Shown: positions 15,558 through 23,336 of the stretch, in pieces
Position numbering within the stretch: position 1 is the first letter of the stretch
Layout: the number at the start of each line of letters is the position of its first letter
NCBI GenBank assembly: GCA_965178525.1
Contig: CBCXVS010000087.1
Span: forward strand, 1 to 24,780
Direction: 5' to 3'
From: CBCXVS01 sp965178525
Lineage (GTDB): Bacteria > Tectomicrobia > Entotheonellia > Entotheonellales > Entotheonellaceae
Length of the DNA: 24,780 bases
The notes under the pieces: model-generated
The model's database searches: none
Seen by the model: the letters and a program-made list of their open reading frames with translations, nothing else
What the model was told of the DNA's origin: nothing
Position numbers and translations under genes: made by a program

Positions 15558-16712
15558 TTACACGCGATACAGCTCCAGTAAGCGACGTGCAATGACCTGG
15601 CGCTGAATTTCGCTCGTCCCCTCTCCGACCGTGAGAAGTTTCGCATCGCGGTAATAGCGTTCGACGGCAAAATCTTCTGTATATCCGTATCCGCCATGGA
15701 TCTGGATGCCTTCTGACGCCGCTTTCTCACAGATCTCCGACGCGAAGAGTTTGGCCATGCCGGCCTCGAGATCGCAGCGCTCACCGCGATCCTTTTTCGA
15801 GGCGGCCTGATGCGTCAACAAGCGGGCGGCTTCGATGCTGGTCGCCATATCGGCCAGCTTGAATTGGATGGCCTGAAATTGCGCGATGGGCTGGCCGAAT
15901 TGTTCGCGCTGCTGCGCGTAGTGGATCGAATCTTCAAATGCCGCCCGCGCCATGCCGACACCACGTGCGGCAATGTTGATACGGCCGACTTCTAGGGCAG
16001 AGAGCACATATTTAAAACCCTGCCCTGCTGCGCCAAGGAGACAATCCCGTGGAATATGGCAGTCCTCCAAGGTGATCTCACAGGTGCGGAGTCCTTTGTA
16101 GCCCAGTTTCTTGATAGGGCGTCCGACATGGAACCCCGGCCGGCGCTTTTCCAGCAAAAAAGCACTGATCCCACGGTGTTGCGGCTCTACCGTCGTATCC
16201 GTTTTCGCCAAGAGCATAAAGGTGTTGCCGCGCTCAGCATTGGTGATGAACATTTTCGAGCCATTGACGACATAGTGATCCCCTTGCAGCACGGCGGTGG
16301 TACGCATGGACGCAGCATCCGATCCGGAGTTGGCTTCGGTCAGCATGAGGCCGCCGCGCCGCTCGCCACTGGCAAAGGCGGGAAGATAATTGCGCTTCTG
16401 GGCCTCTGTGCCGTACCAGTATGTCATCAGCCCCATCATGAGATGTGAATTAAGAATCCCGGCCAGACTCATCCAGCCCCGCGATAATTCTTCGCAGATA
16501 ATTGCGTAGCTGACATAATCCAGCCCCTGCCCGCCATATTCCGGGGGCAAAATACAGCCGAAAAGGCCCATCTCGGCCATCTGCTTGACCATCGCGTCGG
16601 GGTAGGCATCGGCATGTTCATACTCGCTGGCTACCGGAATCACTTCGCGTTCGACGAAGCGTCGCATGGTAGTTTGAAGTTGTTTTTGTGCATCACGAAG
16701 TGTGAAATCCAT
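15558..16712 (-). CDS. Acyl-CoA dehydrogenase
   Basis: FAD enzyme that introduces the alpha-beta double bond into an acyl-CoA and passes electrons to ETF. Its 384 residues are the usual length. Visible are the N-terminal helical domain (LFGCILPPEYGGQGLDYVSY), the flavin-site middle domain (LMLTEANSGSDAASMRTTA, MFITNAERG), and the C-terminal domain with ALEVGRINIAARGVGMARAA, then QIHGGYGYTEDFAVERYYRD and the catalytic Glu of GEGTSEIQR. ATG 16712 has GGAGGG at 8 bases. The reading frame continues upstream to 17399, but that part lies antisense to the inositol-phosphate synthase gene and is not real. Chain-length preference cannot be told. Divergent from ino1. Confidence 0.95.
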   Translation of the reverse strand: MDFTLRDAQKQLQTTMRRFVEREVIPVASEYEHADAYPDAMVKQMAEMGLFGCILPPEYGGQGLDYVSYAIICEELSRGWMSLAGILNSHLMMGLMTYWYGTEAQKRNYLPAFASGERRGGLMLTEANSGSDAASMRTTAVLQGDHYVVNGSKMFITNAERGNTFMLLAKTDTTVEPQHRGISAFLLEKRRPGFHVGRPIKKLGYKGLRTCEITLEDCHIPRDCLLGAAGQGFKYVLSALEVGRINIAARGVGMARAAFEDSIHYAQQREQFGQPIAQFQAIQFKLADMATSIEAARLLTHQAASKKDRGERCDLEAGMAKLFASEICEKAASEGIQIHGGYGYTEDFAVERYYRDAKLLTVGEGTSEIQRQVIARRLLELYRV

Positions 16713-16922
16713 CGGTTTCTCCCTCCAACTGACCGTGTACGCGGCCTCGCCCGGACTCACCATGTATGTAACCAGTCCGTTGTGAAGACTTTTCGCACAG
16801 AAAAATGCTTGCACGCACAGGGGATTTCCTCTAATCTTGGGCGCTATACTACTTTCCCGCTTTATCCCGCCCCGACGCATCATATTGGTCACACACGCAT
16901 TATTGTCGCAGAGGAGGTATGC
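16713..16922. other. Divergent promoter region, acyl-CoA dehydrogenase/ino1
   Basis: A 210-base gap with no gene. A good -10 TATACT (16845-16850) faces ino1 but has no convincing -35. An alternative is TTGCAC (16810-16815) 17 bases ahead of TAATCT (16833-16838), with three matches each. Neither is strong. Confidence 0.3.
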
Positions 16923-18245
16923 ATGGAGCAAGCAAAGGTCGATATTGCACCAGCTCAAGGGAAACTTGGCGTCCTTCTGCCGGGCATGGGGGCCGTGACC
17001 ACGACGCTGATTGCCGGCGTCGAGCTTGTCAAAAAGGGTCTCGGGCGTCCTGTCGGGTCGTTGACCCAGTACGGCACCATTCGCGTCGGCAAGCGGACGG
17101 ACGATAACAATCCGCATATTAAAGACTTTGTACCTCTTGCCGGCCTGGACGATTTGGTTTTTGGCGGCTGGGATATTTTTGCCGACAACTGCTATGAAGC
17201 CGCTCTCCATGCTGGCGTCATCGAACCGGAACGCCTGGAAGCCGTACGCGAAGAACTGGAGGCGATGACACCGTGGAAAGGTGTCTTTGATCAGCAGTAT
17301 GTGCGGCGGCTGTCCGGACCTCATGTCAAAGTGGGGAAAAATAAATACGAGCTGGCGATGCAGCTGATGGAAGATATCGAAACCTTCCAAGACCGGCATG
17401 GCGCTACCCGCATGGTCATGCTATGGTGTGGCAGCACGGAAATCTTCATGGAACTCGATGACGTCCACAAGAGCTTGCGTTGGTTCGAAGACGGTCTGAA
17501 ACAAAACCACCCCGCCATTACGCCCAGTATGATCTATGCCTATGCCGCCCTCATGTCGGGCGTGCCCTTTGGCAATGGGGCGCCGAATTTGTCGGTCGAT
17601 ATCCCCGCCTTGTTAGAACTCGCTTCCGACCGCGGCGTGCCCGTCTGCGGCAAAGATTTTAAGACTGGTCAGACGCTGATGAAGACGATCATGGCGCCCG
17701 GTCTCCGCGCCCGGACATTGGGGCTACACGGGTGGTTTTCGACGAATATTTTGGGCAACCGCGATGGAGATGTGCTGCACGACCCCGATTCGTTCCGCAC
17801 CAAGGAGCAGAGCAAGCTTTCCGTCCTGGAATATATCCTGCAGCCGGAACTGAACGAGGATCTCTACGGCGACTACGAGCATCAGGTCCACATTCACTAC
17901 TACAAACCACGGGGCGACAACAAAGAAGGCTGGGATAACATTGATATCTTCGGATGGTTGGATTATCCCATGCAAATCAAGGTGAATTTCCTCTGCCGCG
18001 ATAGCATCTTGGCGGCGCCTGTGGCCCTGGATCTGGTGTTGTTTCTGGATTTAGCTCAGCGCAGTGGCTTCAGCGGCATCCAGGAGTGGTTGTCATTTTA
18101 TTTCAAGAGTCCGATGTGTGCGCCCTTCCTCTACCCTGAGCACGACTTGTTCGTGCAACAGGCCAAGCTCAAGAACACGCTGCGCTACTTGCGTGGTGAA
18201 GAGCAGATTACCCATCTCGGTCTCGACTACTATCAGCAGGGGTAG
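16923..18245 (+). CDS. ino1: Myo-inositol-3-phosphate synthase
   Basis: Converts glucose 6-phosphate to 1D-myo-inositol 3-phosphate with an internal NAD redox cycle; it feeds inositol lipids, compatible solutes or thiols. The 440-residue product shows the NAD-binding GVLLPGMGAVTTTLIAG, the family SLTQYGTIRVG, GKDFKTGQTLMKT, and the C-terminal active-site block FSTNILGNRDGDVL with KLSVLEYIL in place of the eukaryotic SKSNVVDD. The length suits bacterial enzymes of the Bacteroides type and is shorter than the 533-residue yeast Ino1. ATG 16923 has GGAGG at 6 bases. An overlapping ATG at 16919 is in another frame. The frame extends upstream to 16614 only across the divergent promoter region. A strong hairpin follows the stop. 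Confidence 0.93.
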   Translation: MEQAKVDIAPAQGKLGVLLPGMGAVTTTLIAGVELVKKGLGRPVGSLTQYGTIRVGKRTDDNNPHIKDFVPLAGLDDLVFGGWDIFADNCYEAALHAGVIEPERLEAVREELEAMTPWKGVFDQQYVRRLSGPHVKVGKNKYELAMQLMEDIETFQDRHGATRMVMLWCGSTEIFMELDDVHKSLRWFEDGLKQNHPAITPSMIYAYAALMSGVPFGNGAPNLSVDIPALLELASDRGVPVCGKDFKTGQTLMKTIMAPGLRARTLGLHGWFSTNILGNRDGDVLHDPDSFRTKEQSKLSVLEYILQPELNEDLYGDYEHQVHIHYYKPRGDNKEGWDNIDIFGWLDYPMQIKVNFLCRDSILAAPVALDLVLFLDLAQRSGFSGIQEWLSFYFKSPMCAPFLYPEHDLFVQQAKLKNTLRYLRGEEQITHLGLDYYQQG

Positions 18246-18262
18246 GTGGGGGGTTCTGTTAT

Positions 18263-18292
18263 CCACCGCTCCCCGGCCGTGGGGAGCGGTGG
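18263..18292. terminator. 12-bp perfect hairpin after ino1
   Basis: CCACCGCTCCCC (18263-18274), a 6-base loop, and GGGGAGCGGTGG (18281-18292), 17 bases after the ino1 stop. It is very stable but has no U-run, so it is a terminator without U-tract, an mRNA-stabilising stem, or a dispersed palindrome. Confidence 0.5.
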
Positions 18293-18652
18293 ACGCATCA
18301 CCTTGCACCCGCCTGTACTCGCCTCGCCATCATGCGAAGACGTCGCGGATGAGCCACTTCCGGACTTGGCATGATCGGTGTCGTGACGATCATCCACAGC
18401 CTGCAGTTTCTCAACATGGCATGCATACTTTTGCTTGACCCCATACCGACAGTATGATAGATAATGGAAATGGTGGAATAGTCTGCACGTGCGACAGACG
18501 ATAGAGCGGCCTGAGATTCTGTTGCCATCTTGTGTTGGCTTTGCTTGGACCCGATGATTGACGAACGCCTCGAACGCCACCGATGGCCTCGCTCGCACAC
18601 CTCGCACAGCGCAGACCAGGGTTACGTTTCCTGCATGCGATACGGATGGGAT

Positions 18653-18690
18653 CGCCCTGTACCTGAGACACGACGTGTCTCACGAGGGCG
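18653..18690. promoter_or_regulatory. Compound perfect dyad upstream of DUF1800 cluster
   Basis: A 19-base perfect palindrome, TGAGACACG-A-CGTGTCTCA (18664-18682), nested inside outer arms CGCCCT (18653-18658) and AGGGCG (18685-18690). As DNA it resembles a dimeric-repressor operator. As RNA it would form a stem of up to 13 pairs with an internal loop. It lies 134 bases ahead of the DUF1800 start. Confidence 0.5.
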
Positions 18691-18731
18691 CAGACCTGAC
18701 CACGTCTAACCTCAGCCGTTGTGCAGGAAGA

Positions 18732-18740
18732 TGCTATAGC
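18732..18740 (+). promoter_or_regulatory. Extended -10 candidate, DUF1800 cluster
   Basis: TGCTATAGC, a TG-n motif joined to TATAGC, about 50 bases downstream of the large dyad and 84 bases ahead of the DUF1800 ATG. No clear -35. The dyad would sit where an upstream-bound regulator could act. Confidence 0.35.
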
Positions 18741-18823
18741 GGGACGATCTGAACGGTCTGTCCGATACGTCAGAACACGGGTATCAGGTCGCCTCGGAGA
18801 GGATGAAAAAAAGGAGGAGAGGA

Positions 18824-20230
18824 ATGGCAAACCAAGATATCGCATTAATGGCTCATCTGATGCGCCGCGCCGGATTCGGCGCGCCATATGCAGAGTTGGA
18901 AGCCCGCGCTGCCAAAGGATACGAGGCGACGGTGGAGGAGCTGCTGCATCCCGAACAACAGCCCGACATCGAACAGGACATCATGATGCGGTACAAGACC
19001 GAGTGGGTGTCCAAGGCCGGCCTCGAGGGGCAGCAGGAAGAATGGGCCTTCCGCATGATCAATACGAAGCGGCCGCTGGAGGAGAAGATCGGCCTCTTCT
19101 GGCATGGGATTTTGTGCACCGGCCATGCCAAGTGTGAGAATCCCAGACAGCAAGAATTCGAGCTTGATATGTTCCGGCACGACGGCATGGGGAGTTTTGA
19201 CAACATTTTGTCGAAACTGGCGAAAGACCCGGCCATGGTCTTCTTCCTGGACAACTGCATGAGCCACAAGGGCGCCATCAACGAGAACTGGGGTCGAGAG
19301 TTATTGGAGCTGTTCTCCATGGGTGTGGGTATGGACAACCAGCCCAATTACTCCGAGGGTGACGTGAAGGAAGCTGCTCGGGCTTTCACCGGATGGACCG
19401 TCGCCAATGCCATGCCGCGTTATCCCTATGGCCGGTATCGGGCGCAATTCATCTATGATCCCAAAGACCATGACGATGGCGAAAAAACCTTTTTGGGGGA
19501 AACCGGCAACTGGAATGGTGAGGATATCATCCGCCTCATCGCCAAGCATCCGGGCACGGCCAGGTTCATTGCCCGCCACATGTATAACTTCTTCGTTGCT
19601 GACGAGCCGCAGGTACCTGCCTGGCAGCACACACCGCCCCGGGATCCGGAACTCATCAAGATGTTGGAAGATGAGTATTTCCGGACCAACTACGACATTC
19701 GCTCTATGCTACGGGTCCTGTTTAACTCCGAGGGCTTCAAGAAGGCCCGTTTCTCCAAGGTTAAGAGCCCGGCCGAGACCGTGATCGGCACCATGCGTCT
19801 GGTGGGTGATTTTACCTTCCCGAAGCCTGGTCTAAATGCCCTGGCCTTGACGATTCGGTATATGGGGCAAGACCTGCTGAATCCGCCCACGGTCGAGGGT
19901 TGGCATACTGGTCGGGAGTGGATCGACAGCGGCACGTTGGTGGAGCGGATCAACTTCACGGCTGATAACGTGGGCAACATCCATCTTCCGGGCGTGCGGG
20001 CCATCATTGACCGGCTGCGGTCGGAGGGGGCGACGCTGTCGCCGGAACGCCTGGTGGATGGCTGTCTGGAGCTGCTGGGAGGATACGAACTGGCGGAGGA
20101 GACCCGCGGTGAATTGGTGGCCTTGGCCCGGAGTGAGGGCGAGGTGCAAACGGGTGCGGAGGACTTTTCCCTCCGGGTGGCGCAGATGCTTCAGTCGATC
20201 GTTGCGACCACCGAGTACTTATTCGCCTAA
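18824..20230 (+). CDS. DUF1800 family protein
   Basis: A 468-residue member of the DUF1800 family (Pfam PF08811), of unknown biochemical function. Characteristic blocks are the N-terminal LMRRAGFGAPYAELE, LFWHGILCTGHAK (family FWHNH-like), the central WGRELLELFSMGVG near residue 155, DVKEAARAFTGW, and ARFIARHMYNFF. Families of this type nearly always travel with DUF1501 proteins, as here. Most homologues have an export signal; this one starts directly at MANQDIALMAHLMRRAG, so it appears cytoplasmic. ATG 18824 is set by a strong AGGAGGAGAGGA immediately upstream; ATG 18803 would add only KKRRRG-like residues made by that same ribosome site. First gene of a five-gene co-directional cluster; the DUF1501 gene follows 21 bases on. 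Confidence 0.9.
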   Translation: MANQDIALMAHLMRRAGFGAPYAELEARAAKGYEATVEELLHPEQQPDIEQDIMMRYKTEWVSKAGLEGQQEEWAFRMINTKRPLEEKIGLFWHGILCTGHAKCENPRQQEFELDMFRHDGMGSFDNILSKLAKDPAMVFFLDNCMSHKGAINENWGRELLELFSMGVGMDNQPNYSEGDVKEAARAFTGWTVANAMPRYPYGRYRAQFIYDPKDHDDGEKTFLGETGNWNGEDIIRLIAKHPGTARFIARHMYNFFVADEPQVPAWQHTPPRDPELIKMLEDEYFRTNYDIRSMLRVLFNSEGFKKARFSKVKSPAETVIGTMRLVGDFTFPKPGLNALALTIRYMGQDLLNPPTVEGWHTGREWIDSGTLVERINFTADNVGNIHLPGVRAIIDRLRSEGATLSPERLVDGCLELLGGYELAEETRGELVALARSEGEVQTGAEDFSLRVAQMLQSIVATTEYLFA

Positions 20231-20251
20231 AGGCAGGAGGAAGCAAAGGTT

Positions 20252-21385
20252 ATGGCATCAGATACACAAGATCGGGTGTTGGTCGTCCTGCAGTTGTCCG
20301 GGGGTAACGACGCCTTGAACACCGTTGTCCCCTACGGCGACCCGCTGTACGTCGACAACAGGCCCAATGTCAGGATCCCCGAAGACCAAGTCCTGCCGAT
20401 TAATGACTATATCGGGTTGCATCCCACTATGGGGCCGATCAAGCAGCTATACGACGAAGGCAAGGTGGCGATCATCCAAGGGATCGGCTATCCCAATCCC
20501 AGCCGTTCGCACTTTCGCTCGATGGACATCTGGCACACCTGTGAGCCGGATAAGGTGGGCGATGAGGGTTGGCTGGGCCGGGCCCTGCGCGACCTCGACC
20601 CCAATAAAGAAAACGTGCTGACTGGCGTCAATTTCGGCCGTGGCCTCCCCCGAGCGCTGGCTGCCCCTGGCGTGCCAGTGGCCTCGGTGGGCAACCTGGA
20701 GACCTACGGTGTGCTGACCGGCATTGAGGCTGAGGATCAGCGGACCAAGGCCTTGGAAACGTTTTCCAATGTCTACTCGCCGATGCTCGGCAAAGGCCCG
20801 GTGCTGGACTATTTTGCTCAGACCGGCTTGGATGCCTTGAAAGGGGCAGACATCCTCAGCACGGCCCCGGAGAAGTACGCCTCCACGGTGGAATACGGTA
20901 ACGACGATGTGGCGCAGTACATGCGGAACATCGTGCAGACCCATCTGGCGGACTTTGGCACCCGGTTGTTCTACACCACGGCACCGTATAACAGCTTCGA
21001 TACGCACGCCGGCGAGTTGGCCAACCACACCCGGCTGTGGACCGAGACGTCCAAGGCGATCGGCGCGTTCTACGAGGACTTGAAAGAGCATCACGCGACC
21101 GAAAATGTGCTGCTCTTTGTGTTTACCGAATTCGGCCGGCGGGTGCATGACAATGGCTCTGGCACCGACCACGGTGCCGGCGGTCACGCCTTTGTGATCG
21201 GCGATGCGGTGAAGGGCGGCCTGTACGCCGAGTATCCGTCCCTGGCGCAAGACAAGCTAGTGGAAGGGGATCTGTGTTTCAACAATGACTTCCGGGGTAC
21301 GTACGCGACCCTGCTGGAGAAGTGGCTGAACTTGGATTCCAAGCCCATTGTAAATGGTAGCTTCGAGCAGTTTGACTTCATTTAG
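20252..21385 (+). CDS. DUF1501 family protein (alkaline-phosphatase-like fold)
   Basis: A 377-residue DUF1501 protein (Pfam PF07394), distantly related to sulfatases and alkaline phosphatases. The N-terminal VVLQLSGGNDALNTVVPY (GGND at residues 17-20) is the metal/nucleophile region by analogy. It continues with GIGYPNPSRSHFRSMDIWHT and, near residues 290-312, TEFGRRVHDNGSGTDHGAGG, the hallmark C-terminal metal-site block. All key blocks are intact, so it should be active. Family members normally carry a Tat signal; here the protein begins at MASDTQDR, right before the first strand, with no signal. GGAGG (20236-20240) lies 11 bases ahead of ATG 20252. A partner role with the DUF1800 protein is known only from gene context. 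The substrate is unknown. Confidence 0.92.
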   Translation: MASDTQDRVLVVLQLSGGNDALNTVVPYGDPLYVDNRPNVRIPEDQVLPINDYIGLHPTMGPIKQLYDEGKVAIIQGIGYPNPSRSHFRSMDIWHTCEPDKVGDEGWLGRALRDLDPNKENVLTGVNFGRGLPRALAAPGVPVASVGNLETYGVLTGIEAEDQRTKALETFSNVYSPMLGKGPVLDYFAQTGLDALKGADILSTAPEKYASTVEYGNDDVAQYMRNIVQTHLADFGTRLFYTTAPYNSFDTHAGELANHTRLWTETSKAIGAFYEDLKEHHATENVLLFVFTEFGRRVHDNGSGTDHGAGGHAFVIGDAVKGGLYAEYPSLAQDKLVEGDLCFNNDFRGTYATLLEKWLNLDSKPIVNGSFEQFDFI

Positions 21386-21410
21386 AAGGCCAAGCTACTC
21401 TCGTCGTCCA

Positions 21411-21440
21411 TCGCCCTCTCCCTGTCCGGGGAGAGGGCGA
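21411..21440. repeat. 12-bp perfect palindrome between DUF1501 and NHL genes
   Basis: TCGCCCTCTCCC (21411-21422), loop TGTCCG, and GGGAGAGGGCGA (21429-21440). It has the same 12-6-12 geometry as the hairpin after ino1 but another sequence. It ends 6 bases ahead of the GGAGGTGA ribosome site of the next gene, so it could insulate expression of the two genes. Confidence 0.7.
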
Positions 21441-21454
21441 AAGTGGAGGTGAAC

Positions 21455-22483
21455 ATGCCGACTCAGGTCACACATGTCAATTTGCAATACAGCCACACCA
21501 TTGGCCGTGGTGAACAGTTCGGACCCGGATTTACCCAGCCGGTCTTTATGGCTCGGGGGGCGGACGATCTGATGTACGTGCTCTGCCGTGCCTCCGAGTA
21601 TCGGCCTGAAGGCACGCGGATTACCGTTTGCACGGTCGACGAAGAATACGTCACGGCCTTTGCCCGCGGTGTGCCGCAGCAAGGACCGCACGAATTCAGC
21701 TTTGACGATGGCTCCCTAGTCTGGCCCACATCTATCGCGATCGCCAGCAACGAAAATGTCTACGTCGCCGACGAGTGGGTGAACCGGATTTCCATCTTCA
21801 ACAAAGACGGGGATTATCTCGGCAAATGGGAGGAGAGACCCGGGAGCGGCGATGGTGAACTCAACCGTCCTTCCGGTATCGCCTTTGATGCCGATGATAA
21901 CCTCTACGTGGTGGACAGCGGCAACAACCGTGTGCAGAAGTTCACCAAAGATGGCCAGTTTCTCACGACGTGGGGCACCGCCGGCAGCGGTGATGGCGAA
22001 TTCGATATGCCCTGGGGCATCGCCATCGATCGTGAGGGCGATGTGTACATCGCCGACTGGCGCAATGACCGCATTCAAAAGTTCACCTCCGATGGCCATT
22101 TCTTAATGAAGTTTGGCACGTCGGGCTCGGGAGAGGGAGAGTTCAACCGTCCCTCGGGCGTCGCGGTGGATCAGGATGGGACGATTTATGTGGCCGATTG
22201 GTTGAACAGCCGGCTGCAAGTGTTCGACGCCGACGGCACTTTCGTGACCTTGCGCAACGGTGATGCAACGGTGTCCAAATGGGGCATGGACAAGCTGAAC
22301 GCGAATGCGGAGATGTGGGGCGAGCGAGAGCGCGCCTACGGGTTGGAACGGGAAAAGCGGTTCTGGGGGCCAACCGGGGTCGCGGTTGATGACGAGAACC
22401 GGATTTTCGTGTGCGAATCGGCCCGTAACCGCATCCAGGTCTATCGCAAGCAATCGCCTACCTTTGTGGGTCCCCGTCTGTAA
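21455..22483 (+). CDS. NHL-repeat beta-propeller protein
   Basis: A 342-residue protein with at least five NHL blades, each a P-x-G-[IV]-A-[IVF]-D core followed by VYVAD-x-x-N-x-R-[IV]-Q. They begin near residues 89, 137, 184, 231 and 305 with a regular step of about 47, plus one divergent blade in the longer last interval. A six-bladed propeller is likely. NHL propellers act as binding platforms or, in some enzymes, carry metal at the axis (peptidyl-alpha-hydroxyglycine lyase type). Residues 1-80 (THVNLQYSHTIGRGEQFGPG) are a lead-in blade. No signal peptide is seen. The start is ATG 21455 with a near-perfect GGAGGTGA. Co-directional with the DUF1800/DUF1501 pair upstream and an MqnA-like gene downstream. 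Ligand unknown. Confidence 0.9.
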   Translation: MPTQVTHVNLQYSHTIGRGEQFGPGFTQPVFMARGADDLMYVLCRASEYRPEGTRITVCTVDEEYVTAFARGVPQQGPHEFSFDDGSLVWPTSIAIASNENVYVADEWVNRISIFNKDGDYLGKWEERPGSGDGELNRPSGIAFDADDNLYVVDSGNNRVQKFTKDGQFLTTWGTAGSGDGEFDMPWGIAIDREGDVYIADWRNDRIQKFTSDGHFLMKFGTSGSGEGEFNRPSGVAVDQDGTIYVADWLNSRLQVFDADGTFVTLRNGDATVSKWGMDKLNANAEMWGERERAYGLEREKRFWGPTGVAVDDENRIFVCESARNRIQVYRKQSPTFVGPRL

Positions 22484-22514
22484 GAGGGGGCGAAACAAAG
22501 TCTGATCGTCCTGA

Positions 22515-22537
22515 GCCCCCCTAGGCTAAAGGGGGGC
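22515..22537. terminator. GC-rich hairpin after NHL gene
   Basis: GCCCCCCT (22515-22522), a 7-base loop, and AGGGGGGC (22530-22537), 31 bases after the NHL stop and 22 bases ahead of the MqnA-like start. There is no U-run. It may attenuate read-through to the last two genes. Confidence 0.45.
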
Positions 22538-22559
22538 ATCAGCCTGATGGTGTAAGTGC

Positions 22560-23312
22560 ATGGCAATGAAAATTGGCCGCATTCCTTACCTGAGTTGTGA
22601 GCCGTTTTACTTCGATATGGAACGCCGGGACATCACGTTGGTCGACTTGGCGCCGAGTGCCCTGGCTGACGCCGCGGCACAGGGAGCGATCGACGCCGGT
22701 CCGGCGCCCCTGACGGATTGTTTCTGCCTGAACGATCATTTCCGCTTGCTGTCCGAATTTTGTCTCTCCACCATTCGCACAGCCGGTAGTGTGATCCTGC
22801 ATGCTCAGCAACCCATCCAGGAGCTAACCGGTGCGCGCATCGGCGTTATGGGTGAGGCCGCGACCTCTTTCCGCCTTCTTCAAGTTTTGCTCGCCCTGAA
22901 GTACCAGGTGCAACCCGAGGCATACGTCACGCTCGACGACCCTGCCGATGCCGTCCTGCTTATCGGCAATCAGGGTCTGCGTCAACGACGTGGCAGGCGG
23001 GGATATCCCCACACCTATGACTTGGGAGATGAATGGTACCAGTGGACCGGTCTGCCCTTTGTGTTCGCTCGCTGGATCGTCCGGACCGATATGGCTCCGC
23101 AAGAGGTCACCTTCCTTGAAGATGCCCTCTACGTGGGCATGCAAGACTGGGCCGACGGCCTGTTCCGCTTTTCTGGCTCCCGGGATGATGTGCTGATGCG
23201 GCCGCAGGAAATCTTGGCGTACACGCAGGGGATTCGGTATTTTCTCGGGCGGCCGGAGCAGCAGGCTATAGATATGTTTCAACAGTATCTCAACGAACTC
23301 AATGCCCTGTAA
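22560..23312 (+). CDS. MqnA/MqnD/substrate-binding family protein
   Basis: A 250-residue protein of the menaquinone-biosynthesis family PF02621, which has a periplasmic-binding-protein fold without export signal. Family marks are KIGRIPYLSCEPFYF at the N-terminus, PSALADAAAQGAIDAGPAPL, RIGVMGEAATSFRLLQVLL, AVLLIGNQGL and YDLGDEWYQWTGLPFVFARW. MqnA dehydrates chorismate in the futalosine route to menaquinone. In the first motif typical MqnA has Tyr-Leu-Asn, whereas here it is Tyr-Leu-Ser, and no other mqn genes are near. It may therefore be a paralogue with another small-molecule substrate. No good ribosome site precedes ATG 22560; ATG 22566 is equally possible. It follows the NHL gene by 76 bases, including a hairpin. 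Confidence 0.8.
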   Translation: MAMKIGRIPYLSCEPFYFDMERRDITLVDLAPSALADAAAQGAIDAGPAPLTDCFCLNDHFRLLSEFCLSTIRTAGSVILHAQQPIQELTGARIGVMGEAATSFRLLQVLLALKYQVQPEAYVTLDDPADAVLLIGNQGLRQRRGRRGYPHTYDLGDEWYQWTGLPFVFARWIVRTDMAPQEVTFLEDALYVGMQDWADGLFRFSGSRDDVLMRPQEILAYTQGIRYFLGRPEQQAIDMFQQYLNELNAL

Positions 23313-23336
23313 AAGCCGGCTCCTGGAGAACCGTCG

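Larger units (their letters stand above)
18293..18823. other. Long structured spacer before DUF1800 cluster
   Basis: About 530 bases with no convincing gene on either strand. At 18435-18440 TTGACC is followed by overlapping candidates TAGATA (17 bases away) and GATAAT (19 bases). Downstream are the compound dyad at 18653-18690, a 9-base direct repeat GCGCAGACC (18609-18617 and 18688-18696), and an extended -10 TGCTATAGC (18732-18740). The region reads like a regulated promoter with a long leader. Confidence 0.4.

Noticed and set aside
16614..16922. N-terminal extension of the inositol-phosphate synthase to 543 residues
   Set aside because: It covers the start of the opposing dehydrogenase gene; ATG 16923 has GGAGG and starts just before the nucleotide-binding motif.
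16713..17399. N-terminal extension of the acyl-CoA dehydrogenase to 613 residues
   Set aside because: The extension runs antisense through ino1 and the divergent promoter region; ATG 16712 has a strong ribosome site and the product then has family length.
20447..21250. 267-codon frame on the minus strand
   Set aside because: Antisense to the DUF1501 gene, no family motif.
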